In this document: in pieces, positions 20,053 through 30,725 of the stretch
Layout: every line of letters begins with the position of its first letter
Numbering within the stretch: the first letter of the stretch is position 1
Source of the DNA: Apium graveolens
Lineage: Eukaryota > Streptophyta > Magnoliopsida > Apiales > Apiaceae
Assembly (NCBI RefSeq): GCF_009905375.1
Contig: NC_133649.1
Coordinates: 232,847,792 to 232,911,791 of the forward strand
DNA: 64,000 nt
Direction: 5' to 3'
The notes under the pieces: generated by a model
Database searches by the model: none
The model's input: the letters and a program-made list of their open reading frames with translations, nothing else
Told to the model about the DNA's origin: nothing
Made by a program: the position numbers and the translations under genes

Positions 20053-23000
20053 ATGGCACTAGTAGTAAAGATTATGTCTCAATCCGGATTCATCTATGAG
20101 AAGAACAATTTCATAGCTTTGGTAGAAAAGAATGAAGCCCACTCCGATTATCACAAAATGATGGACTTCATCAAAAACTGTAAACTTAGCTATGCAATGC
20201 TGGAAGCCCCAACGATTTACTGTGAAGTAGTTGAGGAGATTTGGACAACTACTGAGTTCAACTCAATAGATATGACTATCTCCTTCACTCTCAAAGGTAA
20301 AAATCACTGTGTTAACTGTGATGATTTACTAGCATATTTTAAATTACCTGAGAACAATGCCATGACACCACACACTGATAATGATGTATCCAGCATGTTA
20401 GATTCCATAGGTTATTCTCTTAACTCTGCTAGTTTAGGGAGTATTAAAAGAAAAGGCCTTAGGAAAGAATGGAGTTTTCTTGGGGATGCCTTTATCAAGG
20501 TTTTCTCTGGGAAAATTAGCAATTTTGATGCCATAACTTCATCTCTTGTTAATATGCTCTATATGCTTGTTTCTGATAGGTATTTTAATTTTAGCAACTA
20601 TGTTATGCTAGAATTGGGTACTAGATTAGGTAACAAAGCTAATAGATCTAATAACATCTATTATGCTAGATTCTTTATGTTATTGGCTAACCATGTTGCT
20701 GAAGGTTTGGTCATAACCAATGAGAATAATAAACTCAAGTGCTGGGCATAAGAGAAAAGAGTTCTTGCAGCTTTATTGAGAATGGATCTCAACAGCAGTG
20801 TGCCATTGGTATATTTACCAATCATGAATGCACCTCAGGTAAGTGAGGTAATTGCTTCTACAACTCCTACTTCTTCCAACCCCTCTATTTCTTTATCTTC
20901 TAGTGTGGCCATGGAATCTGTGACAATGCCCCAACAGATTCCTACCAAGGTCACCAAAACTAAACTTTCAAAATCAAAGACAAAGAAAACTACCTCTGTT
21001 GTTTCTCAAAAGACAACGGTTGTAACATCTACCATTAACCTTGAAGGGAGTGAACAGGGTGTGAGTGGTGAGGGGAGGGGTGAACATCAAAGAAACCCCC
21101 AGGATAAGGAAGGAGAGATAAGTGCTTCCCAAGCTAGCCAAGCCACAGTTTCTCAAAAAGCTGTGGTGGTTGAAAGGGTTACTAGCATATCCCTAGCTGC
21201 ATCCTCCCAAAAGGATGTAACTATTGAAAATAGTTCCCAACCAGGAACACAGAACAAACGAGGGAGGGACACTAAAGCCAAACACTCACCAACAAAAGCC
21301 TTTATTAGAAGAAAGAGAGCAAGAACCCAATCTTCTACATAGGGTGCACACACTGCACAGATACATCCATCTGTATCTATGCCTTCTCAAACTCAGTTTG
21401 ATGTGGCTCCAACAAATGTGGAGTCACAGCCCCATTTTTTCACAATTAACACACATCAATCACCACACACTTCTTCACCATCTCTAGATGTGGATATGTT
21501 ATTCCCATCAATTCCTGATTCTCCCTCTTTACAACTCAGGGAGGAGCCCCACTCAAATACAGGTGATTATCATCTTTTAGATGATTTGTTGGATCACCCG
21601 CAAATTCTTTCAGATGTATTTGAAGGATCTGTGTCACCAAGACTCATATCAATCTACACAGATTCAACAGTTATATCACTTTCAATTTCTACTTCTTTTC
21701 CTTCTTCAACGGATATCACTCATCCGTTGACAAGTGGTTGTTCTTCAACGGATAAGCTTAACAGCAGTTATCCGTTGATACCATCAGTTTCACCTTCAAC
21801 GGCTATTCCTCATCCGTTGATAGTCTCTACACACACAACTGAAACAATTCCAAGTGTAGAAGACTTGATTACTGTACAATCACTTCTAGGACTGAGGGAA
21901 GGGAGTGACAATTTGAGTGAGAGGCTGGGTTGCTCCCAGGCAAAAGGAGAGATTGAGAGCTCAAACATGCATGCTATTTTTTCCAGCATGGCAAAAGTAA
22001 GTGAGAGGAGTACCACCTTAGTAGGTGAAGGTGAGGGAGTGAGTTGTGTGAGCCAGGGGGAGCCCCTGATGCAAGAACATAGAGAAAATGAGAGAAAGGC
22101 AGGTACAGCAGAAATAAGGATGGATCCAGCCATTGCTAGTGAGTCAATGATTGTGAATGATGCTGAAAAGGAAAGACAATTTCAGCAACATTACAAAGCT
22201 GTTATTGATAACATTTCCTTGGATGCTGACACTTTTACTCATCCTGTTTCAGCCTATCAATTATTGGCTGCACAGGGCAATGTGGAGGCAGAAAAGACAC
22301 TACATCTAGTACATACAACAGCATCTCTTCAAAGGGACAAAGCTGCTATTAACAAGATGCCTTCAACAGCTGGTGAGTCATTTGAAGAATTTGGAGTAAA
22401 TTCTGATGATGATGACTTTGTTTCTTCTGATGGAAGCATGAACTTAGGGGGAGATGAAGGCCCTAGTTCTATTCCAAATCTACCTGAATGGGCCTTCACA
22501 AAGGAGTCTACAACAGGGCAATTCAATGTCTCCTTAGTCAAACAAATCAGTACTATCAAACAGGCCATTCAGAAAACTTCTCATGCTGGTACAAAGGTTA
22601 TCCTTACAGCTCACTTGGACTCACTGCATCTCATGAAGTTGCAGCAAGTAAGACAGAATCTGAGTGTGGATGAACTCAGAAAGGATATTGCTGACTTGAA
22701 ATCCTATAATTCTGAAAAATTGGATTCGGTCATGCCCTATGGTACAATGCAGGACATTTTGTTGAGATTGAAAAAGGAATCACATACTGAAAAGAGGCTG
22801 GCCAAATTGGAAGACAGAGTTCAAGTTATTGAAGATTCTGTGGCCACCATTCTTCACAACCAACAATCTCAAACAAATCTACTTATGCAGCAGGCAAAAG
22901 CACAGGGCTTGACCCCTCTCCTTGATGATAACAAAAAGGGGGAGAGTAAAAGGGAAGGGGAAGGAGAGCCATCTACAAAAATCCAAATATCTAAAGTGCT

Positions 23001-24426
23001 AGTTCCTGCCATCACTACTTCTCCAATCATTCAAATCAAAGGAAAGCCTGATGGAATTGATTTAATCCAGCTAGCAGCAGCTGAAATTCAAGTGAAAGAG
23101 CAAAGGAGGAGAATTGATGAAAGGATGCAACAGCTGTTTGGCTCTACACAAGATAAATCAATATCTGTGAAACATAGCACAAAGGTTGAACCAATCAATA
23201 TGGAGCACAAGCCAGAAAGGAGAAATAAGGTTGGAGAGACTTCTTTCAAGAATCTAAAACCTATGGTTCTCAAGCCCAACACTAGATCCAGCAAGGACTC
23301 CACAAAGAACCCTCTAGACTTTGCTCAGATGAAAGAAGTGGACTTTCCTCTTCCAAAGCCTGATGAAGACAAATTTTTGGGTACTAGCATCATAAAACAC
23401 AAGGAGACCATGGATGAGGCAGTAAGGAGAAACATGGCTATTATCTTTAGAGAGGGAAAGAGCATATGTGTGATGCAAGGACATCCCAAATTCTCAATAG
23501 CCAAGAGGGAAGAAACCAAAAGGTTAAAGAAAGAAGCTGAAAAACTCAAGGCTGACAAAAGAGCACTAGCAAAGCTTGAACAAAAGCTAAAGTCAAGTCT
23601 AGTTGAAAATGAGAAAGGAATTGAAGTCAGGGGTGAAGACAAGATTGCAAACTTAGATGAGGTTTTTGGGAGTATATTTGGTATAAGTATGGAGGAAAAA
23701 GAGGAATGGCAGAAGGGAAACAGAAGAAAGGCCAAGGCACATAGAAGGAGTGAAGGCAACACTGAAGAAACTAAATCTCTACCTTCCATACCTGAACCCT
23801 TTGTTGCTGATCCCACTATAAACATCCATGGTGAACCAATCATCCCAAAAGAGGAACCTATTGATTGGGACACCATCAATTTGCCTACCTTTTTAACCAC
23901 TCTTCCACTACCAAAGAAATAGAAAAGAAAATCCAAATCTACACCTCCCCTAAACTCTAAGAAATTCACTCAAAAACATAAACCTAACCCTAAGCCACCC
24001 ATTTCTAAAGATGATTATGTTCACATCTATGACATAAAAGAAATTTCAGACATTGAACTTTATCTGGATGAGCTGGAGGATGTAAGGGGAATTGCTGCTT
24101 ACAGACAGCTACCAGAGAGATTGGTGTTCAGATACAAAGGAGCTGGGGAAAGAACATGGCCTCTCTATAGGATTCTGAATGAAGGCTACTCTACCTTGAT
24201 CAGAGTCTTTTCATCCATACAAAAGGATTCTGGCTTTACCAGGACTGCCAAGACTGAAATTCTCAACAAGATTGCCAACATAAGGAAAACTTGGAGGGAG
24301 CCCAATGCCTTGCCCAGAACCTTACTCATTCAAGAAAGGGGAACTACAATTCACAAATCACCTCATTAGTTGATGGAATTCAGAGATGATAAAGGAGTCA
24401 GAAGATTTTTCAGACTTGAAGACCAT
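20053..24426 (+). pseudogene. ORF3 (additional ORF after pol) of element D
   Basis: One frame of about 1,458 codons from ATGGC at 20053 to the deletion breakpoint at 24427, with no frameshift but four in-frame stops: TAA 20749, TAG 21340, TAG 23920, TAG 24367. N-terminal domain about 1-230 with EIWTTTEF and LRKEWSFLGD...KISNFDAI, shared with A and E. Then a Ser/Thr/Lys-rich region with basic clusters (SKSKTKK; RRKRARTQ near 21310) and an SSQKDV motif, a long acidic disordered region holding signature words (21706-21820), a Lys/Glu coiled-coil-like part (23480-23700), and a C-terminal part with LEDVRGIAAYRQLPERL and GERTWPLYRILNEG. No signal peptide or membrane span is apparent. Function unknown. 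The 3' end is lost. Confidence 0.8.
21706..21820 (+). repeat. D signature words inside ORF3
   Basis: Two inverted pairs, 21706(+)/21722(-) and 21745(+)/21770(-), and a further complement copy at 21812. All are in frame in a Ser/Thr/Pro-rich segment. Confidence 0.88.
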
Positions 24427-25093
24427 GGATAGAGCTTCAACTGCTAACACATCAACGGATAAAGCCATCAACGGGTGAAGGCTTCAACGGATGTTCTGTT
24501 AAATAGCAGTTGACAAGTGGTAGTTGTACCTACAAACAGAGGCACATGGGTTGACAGAGACAATTGAGATGTGGTAGCCTATTTCAGGAACATCAGAAAA
24601 AGCAGCCGTTCTACTCTAGTATAAAGAGGCAATAGTCAACAATGCACTGGAGTAAAATGGAGAAGAAACAAGTGGAGAACTTATTTTATTATTGTACTTT
24701 TTATCTTTGTCTTCACTTGTAAACTTGGTGATATATAAACCAAGTAGCAGCTAGTAATTAGAGGAGAATTTTTCCAGAGCTGTTTAGAAAAATCTTGAGA
24801 GAAAAATTATCTAGTTTGTACTAGGACGCAGCTGTGATCAACTTCTTGAATCACAGATTTTCTGAAATACCATCTCTGGTGGAACAACAATCCACCAGAA
24901 AAGTTTTTAAGGTCTGTTGTGTTCTTTACATTAGTGTTTGAATATATATCTGTCAGTATTAGCTTAAAGCAATTCATACACTTGTTTATCTTAAACACAT
25001 AGCCTTTGAAACTGCTCAAAACTTAAAAAAGTTTTGAGATTTACATTCAACCCCCCTTTTGTAAATCTCATTGTTAGTTCATTAGGAATAACA
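24427..25093 (+). repeat. 3' LTR of element D, 5'-truncated
   Basis: 667 bp matching 13024-13690 of the 5' LTR with 7 substitutions. The first 392 bp of the LTR, the polypurine tract and the end of ORF3 are missing; ORF3 joins the LTR at GGATAGAGC. Confidence 0.93.
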
Positions 25094-25098
25094 ATACC

Positions 25099-26162
25099 GA
25101 TAGTGAAGATGAAGAAGATGAGAATTTTACTCTTATGGCTATTGATGGAAAAGCTTCATCATCAAGAAAAGAGGTAAAATTTACTGATGCTAAATTAGTT
25201 TATCATCTAGGAGGTTCCTTAGATTGTGCTCGTCGTGATAATGAACTGTTAAGTCAGCAGATCAAAGACCTTGAGAAAGAGGTCAATGAATTAAGACTTG
25301 TGCACATTAATCAAGACAAGTTAAAAGAACAAGTATCTTTTCTAGAGAATAGAGTTAACTGTTATAGACAACTCGAAACTATTCTCAAAGATAAGATCAC
25401 TTTGAGACTAAGGTTAAAGCCTACTTCAATTCTTGTTCGAAGGCTAAAGAGTTCTACCGTAAGCAAGCTGTTAATCAAACATCTGGAATAGGTTATGATT
25501 TTAATGCTGCTATTGGAGAATTAGGCATAAACTCTCCTCCTCATGTTTGTGCTAAAGGTAGGGAAGTACCACATGTGCTTAAGGGTGTTGATGAACCCCT
25601 CTATAAAAGATCAATTACTGGACCATTTGATACGACCTCCTCTATTATTCAAGAAGAAATGCGTGCTGAAGATCTTGCTAATGAGAAGGTTATTTCCAAG
25701 TCAAGTGTGTCGAAAGTTCCAGTCAAAGTTGTGAAAGCAACTGAGACTACCTCAGACACACATGAGTTGGATAACAAAATTGCCATGTCTACCATGCATA
25801 TTTTGCCTGTTGTTAATCCCTCTCATAAAGCATGTGGTGTTGCTAATTGTATGTCTTGTGCTTTTAATTTGATGTATGCTTATTATAATGGTAAGCATGT
25901 TTCTAGTGATAAGACTACTCATCGTCAGCATGTGAATAATAGGAAGCATGATAGGTCTAAGACTGCTAGTCCTTCTAAGGCTAGAAAGAAGACATTTGTG
26001 CCTAAGCCTAAACATAAATTTGTTAAGGCTGTTTACAAGGTCAAATGTTCAGTCATTGAGAAAGTTGAGACCATGAAAATTAAGAATGTTGTTTTGCCTA
26101 ACAAAGGTCAATTCTACAAGTATGCCGGGCCCAACCAAGTTTGGGTTCCGAAGAAGGTCTAA
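25099..26162 (+). pseudogene. gag of element B, 3' part
   Basis: Continues the gag interrupted at 12632. An acidic patch is followed by a coiled-coil-like region (HLGGSLDCARRDNELLSQQI), a 4-base deletion near 25402 relative to the second copy (CACCGGTCTT there), then the Gag tail with CGVANCMSC (25832) and a Lys-rich FVPKPKHKFVKAVYKVKC segment. It ends WVPKKV and TAA at 26160-26162. The pol frame is +1 to it, as in D. Confidence 0.88.
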
Positions 26163-26400
26163 TCCATTTGTAGTGCAGGGCATTAAACAGGTGGAACCGG
26201 TAGTGTGGATTCTTGAAAGTGGATCATCAAGACATATGACCGGAGATAGAGCCCTGCTATCAAATGTGGTTGAGAAAGCTGGCCCACTGGTTACCTTTGG
26301 AGATAACAGCAAAGGTTTATATGAGGGATATGGCTGTTTGTAAGCTGGTAATGTTATCATTGAAATTTTGAATATTGTGCTAGGTTATTATCAAGAAGCA
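26163..26400 (+). pseudogene. Protease stub of pol in element B
   Basis: Opens after AGTGCAGGGC. About 60 codons of the pol start are recognisable: WILESGSSRHMTGD and TFGDNSKG. The active-site Asp of the DSG motif is Glu here. Homology to pol ends soon after the NVII segment; integrase, RT and RNase H are absent. The second unit (30726-30940) ends at the same point. Confidence 0.8.
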
Positions 26401-27067
26401 GTATCTAACATATAGCACCAGTGAAGAGACTTGAGAATATTACGACATATCACGCACCTGATGCACATTACACTTGGAATTGGACTCTAGTAAGATGTGT
26501 ACAAGTGTACTCCTGGTTGGTGAGTCAAAAGAGGAAGTCAGTGCACCACAGTTCATGGACTTTGCAGCTGCAGATCTATTGGACTATGCAATCTCTTCTT
26601 CATAATCTCACTTCAGGTTGGTATGAACTAGTGTACTACTCAATCAATCGTCAAGAACATGGTATGACACTCTAACTGAAGTTACAGTTTAATATGAACT
26701 AGTAGAGTCATCATATTAATAACTCACTTATTACTAGGCTCAACTATATTGTTTTATATGTGCAGTGAGTTTTAGGAGAAAATCAAACTTCTTTCTACAT
26801 TAGTGATTTCTTATTTCATTAAAATCTTTTGAAATAACTAGTGTACATCATTTCTCTCAAAAGATTAAATGTATAATATTCATTCCTTAAAGATCTTAAG
26901 TACATTTTATCTCTATATTGCCATATGTTCTGTGATACCGGTTCAGTCTCCAATGGTTTTCTTTCATTGACAGTCATGAGTTTGAAAACCCACAATATCT
27001 ATCCCAGACTGTAAAGACAAACACAGAAACAGAACGAACCAACACTCTCTTACTGTAAGGGGGAGAT
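26401..27067 (+). other. 3' non-coding region of the pol-deleted unit, with polypurine tract
   Basis: 667 bp without a recognisable gene; short frames such as 26421-26675 have no homology. The sequence is repeated at 30941-31630. It ends with CTGTAAGGGGGAGAT, a polypurine tract directly before the LTR. Confidence 0.75.
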
Positions 27068-28374
27068 TGTAAGGCATATGTCATAGCCTATTTGTACCTT
27101 CGAGGATTTAACTCAACTCAAATAAGAATGTAATAAGTAAATAGTGGATCTACCGTCAAAGAGATCTCGCAAAGTAATATATGTCAAAGGATTCAGAAAC
27201 AAGGTTCATATACAGACTTGAGGAATTAATTCACTGGAAGAAGTTCAAGAAATTGATCAAGCCTCAGTGATATAAATCAAGGTTGTGGATTTAATCAAGT
27301 GACAGAGATCTCGTTAGGGTATCAAAGAATTACAAGGATTTAATCTGAAGAAAATCAATTATCAAAGTCAAGACATGAAGAAACGTCACGGAAGTTAGTC
27401 ACTCATGAACCAGACAGTACATCGAGTGTCAACATTGAAGTGGTGGAATTGATTCATAATTCTCAGTGATTTTCAGAAGATTTTCAGAAGAATGGTTGCT
27501 GCTCAGGATTAGTATTAATTCTCTATTAATTAATTAAGTCATATAATTTAATTAAGAAAATAAATTATATCTACAAAGATTAATTTATTTATTAATTGAA
27601 TTAATTGATTAATTAATTCAGAATTAATATTAAGAATTTTCAGAAGTTTAATTGGATTAAAAACAGTCTTATATCAGCAAGACAATTGAAAATGAACTAG
27701 CATGACAATCTGGATTATCATACCGATTGTCATGCCAAGTCATTTCAATTATCATACCGAAAGTTACACTGGGAGGAGGATTGTCTTGCCAGTTCATTCT
27801 GATTGTCTTGCTAGTTCAATCAATAGTCTCACCGAAAGTCTTGCTAGCTCAATGTATTGTCTTGCTGAGCTAAAAGGATTGTCTTGCCAATTAAATCAAA
27901 GGTTGATTGATTACAAAAGCAACAGAAGCAGCAGAACAAAAAATTATACAGAACACAACTCAAGAACAAAAACAAAGCAGCCGCAGAAGAAATATTTTAT
28001 CCTTCATCTGCAAACTTCAAGATCATAATTTCTAGTTTGTAAAGTTAAATCCAAACCACTAGAAATCTTTATCTTGTTCTTGTATAACTATCTAGCGGAT
28101 CAAAATCCCTAGAACTAAATCTCAAATTGCGTTTAGCATTTGAATCTTTTTATTGCAAAAATAGAAAAAGTTCATGTCGAATTTATTCTAGATTTGTGAT
28201 AATTAATTTAAGATTAATTCCTTGTAATCGATACAGTTGTTGTAACACCTTTCAAGTTTAATAATATTCTTATTTAACTTGAATTTTGTTTCACATTTTT
28301 ATTCCGCATTTAATTCGATTATTTGGTATTGTTTGTATTCAACCCCCCTTCTACAAACACATTGGGACCTAACA
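27068..28374 (+). repeat. Internal LTR of B/C, second subtype (shared by two units)
   Basis: 1,307 bp, TGTAAGGCAT to GACCTAACA, preceded by a polypurine tract and followed by a primer site. Differs from the outer LTRs by subtype marks (TTTGTACCTTCGAGG, CCGCATTTAATTCG). At the TATA position it reads GATTACAAAAGC rather than ATTATAAAAG. Confidence 0.92.
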
Positions 28375-28376
28375 AT

Positions 28377-28388
28377 TGGTATCAGAGC
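28377..28388 (+). other. Primer binding site of the second B/C unit
   Basis: TGGTATCAGAGC two bases after the internal LTR; initiator Met tRNA type. Confidence 0.9.
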
Positions 28389-28470
28389 CTTCTGATTAAC
28401 GAACAAATAAAGATCCTATACTTTTGTGATTTTTCAACTCCTTGAATTTTTATTTATTCAAAAATTCATA

Positions 28471-30725
28471 ATAACTTCACAAAAAGTTGGAACCGTTAAA
28501 ATTCCACTATTTGATAAAGAAAATTATATCATGTGGAAGAAGAAGATGCCCTTGTTTTTACAAGTTGCAAATCCCAAATATCTGAACTTGTTAAAGAAGG
28601 GTCCAAAAACTCCGATGGTTATTGAATCAGAGGTGATAGAAGATGATGTTGTGATTACCAAAGCTAGAACCTATCCAAAAGAGCCTGAGGATTTTTCTCC
28701 TGCTGAAAAAGAAGAAGCCTCCTTGGATGCCAGCCTTCAGTTAATTTTAGTTGATTCCCTCGATCCCTTGATGAATAGACATGTGATGAACTGTAAAAAT
28801 TCCAAACACATCTGGGAAACTATTGAGGTGATTAATGAAGGTACATAGGAAGTTAAGGAGAACAAGTTGGAGATCCTAACCTCTGAGTATGAACATTTTA
28901 AATCCAATCCAGGAGAAGGAATTACTGAAGTGTTTGAGAGGTACAATGCATTGATCAACAATCTGAACATAAATGGAAAATATTATTCAATCAGGGAGGT
29001 CAACAAAAAGTTCCTTTTAACACTGCCAACTCATCTTGAACATAGAATCACTACCATAAGAGAAGCTAGAGATCTGAGTGAGATTTCTTTGGATAGACTC
29101 TATGGTGTGTTAAAAACCTATGAGTTGGAGCAGATTCAGCAGAAGGAAGTCTACGGGAAAGATAGAATGGTCAGCACATCTACTACTCTTGTAGCTGACG
29201 GTCAACAACAACAACAATCTCAACAGTCGGAGAGAATGGTACAGTTTTCCAAGGCTGAGGAAAATGTGATAGTAGCAGAATATGATCCTCCTACTACAAA
29301 TCAATCCAGCGATGATTTTTATTCCTTGGAAGAGCTGGAGCAATTGGAAGATGAGTCAATGGCCTAAATTGTCAAGAGATTCTCCAATGTCAGATTCAAG
29401 AGAAATCCCAAGTTCAAGTACAAGTCCAACTACAACAGATTCCAGACAGGTGGATCTTCATCCTCTAACACCAGTAGTGGTGGATACAAAACAGGGATGG
29501 TTGATCAGAGCACCATTAGATGTTATAACTGCAATGAGTTAGGACACTTTGCCACAGAATGCAGGAAGCCAAAGCAAGTAAGGAATAACTCTTATGATTC
29601 AAATCAGAAGAGTAACTCTGAAAGGGATTACCTGGCAAAGGGAAGAAGTTGGGATGATACCGATAGTGAAGATGAAGAAGATGAGAATCTTGCTCTTATG
29701 GCTATTGATGGAAAAGCTTCATCGTCAAGAAAAGAGGTAAAATTTACTGATGCTGAATTAGTTTATCATCTAGGAGGTTCCTTAGATTGTGATCGTCGTG
29801 ATAATGAACTGTTAAGTCAGCAGATCAAAGACCTTGAGAAAGAGGTCAATAAATTAAGACTTGTGCACATTAATCAAGACAAGTTAAAAGAATAAGTATC
29901 TTTTATAGAGAATAGAGTTGACTGTTATAGACAACTCGAAACTATTCTCAAAGACAAGATCACCGGTCTTGAGACTAAGGTTAAAGCCTACTTCAATTCT
30001 TGTTCGAAGGCTAAAGAGTTCTACAGTAAGCAAGCTGTTAATCAAACATCTGGAATAGGTTATAATTACAATGCTGCTATTGGAGAATTAGGCATAAACT
30101 CCCCTCCTCATGTCCGTACTAAAGGGAGGGAAGTACCACATGTGCTTAAGGGTGTTAATGAACCCCTCTATAAAGCATCAATTGCTGAACCATTTGATGC
30201 GACCTCTTCTGTTATTCAAGAAGAAATACGTGCTGAAGATCATGCTAATGAGAAGGTTTTTTCTTAGTCAAGTGTGTCGAAAGTTCCAGTCAAAGTTGTG
30301 AAAGCAACTGAGACTAACTCAGACACACATGAGTTGGATAACAAAAATGTCATGTCTACCATGCATAAATTGCCTGCTGTTAATCACTCTCATAAAGCAT
30401 GTGGTGTTGCTAATTGTATGTCTTGTGCAATTTGATGTATGCTTATTTTAATGGTAATCATGTTTCTAATGATAAGACTACTCATCGTCAGCATGTGAAT
30501 AATAAGAAGAATGATAGGTTTAAGACTGCTAGTCCTTCTAAGGCTAGAAAGGAGACATTTGTGCCTAAGCCTAAACAGAAATTTGTTAAGGCTGTTTATA
30601 AGGTCAAATGTTCAGTCATTGAGAAAGTTGAGACCATGAAAGTTAAAAATGTTGTTTTGCCTAACAAAGGACAATTCTACAAGTATGCCGGGCCCAACCA
30701 AGTTTGGGTTCTGAAGAAGGTCTAA
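28471..30725 (+). pseudogene. gag of the second B/C unit
   Basis: Co-linear with the gag of B and highly similar. The start codon is ATA (28471-28473) where the first copy has ATG. Zinc knuckle CYNCNELGHFATEC near 29520. In-frame stops: TAG 28846, TAA 29365, TAA 29893, TAG about 30265; a small deletion near 30427 shifts the frame after GVANCMSC. The uninterrupted acidic segment at 29655-29700 shows what element D split in the first copy. Not translatable as a whole. Confidence 0.9.

Larger units (their letters stand above)
12632..25093 (+). mobile_element. Element D: near-intact Sirevirus-like copia with ORF3
   Basis: Bounded by TGTTAGGAAT and AGGAATAACA. The flanking duplication is ATACT (12627-12631) and ATACC (25094-25098), one base apart. 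The order is LTR, primer site, gag, pol, spacer, ORF3, truncated 3' LTR. The last 667 bp of the two LTRs differ by 7 substitutions and no indel, so insertion is recent on a genomic time scale and more recent than B and the gypsy element, as nesting requires. Damage is modest: three stops in gag, one 1-base insertion in pol, four stops in ORF3, and a deletion of the ORF3 end plus the start of the 3' LTR. Confidence 0.93.

Noticed and set aside
20053..24369. Calling ORF3 an envelope gene
   Set aside because: Position after pol fits the label, but no signal peptide, membrane span or fusion-like segment is visible; basic clusters point elsewhere.
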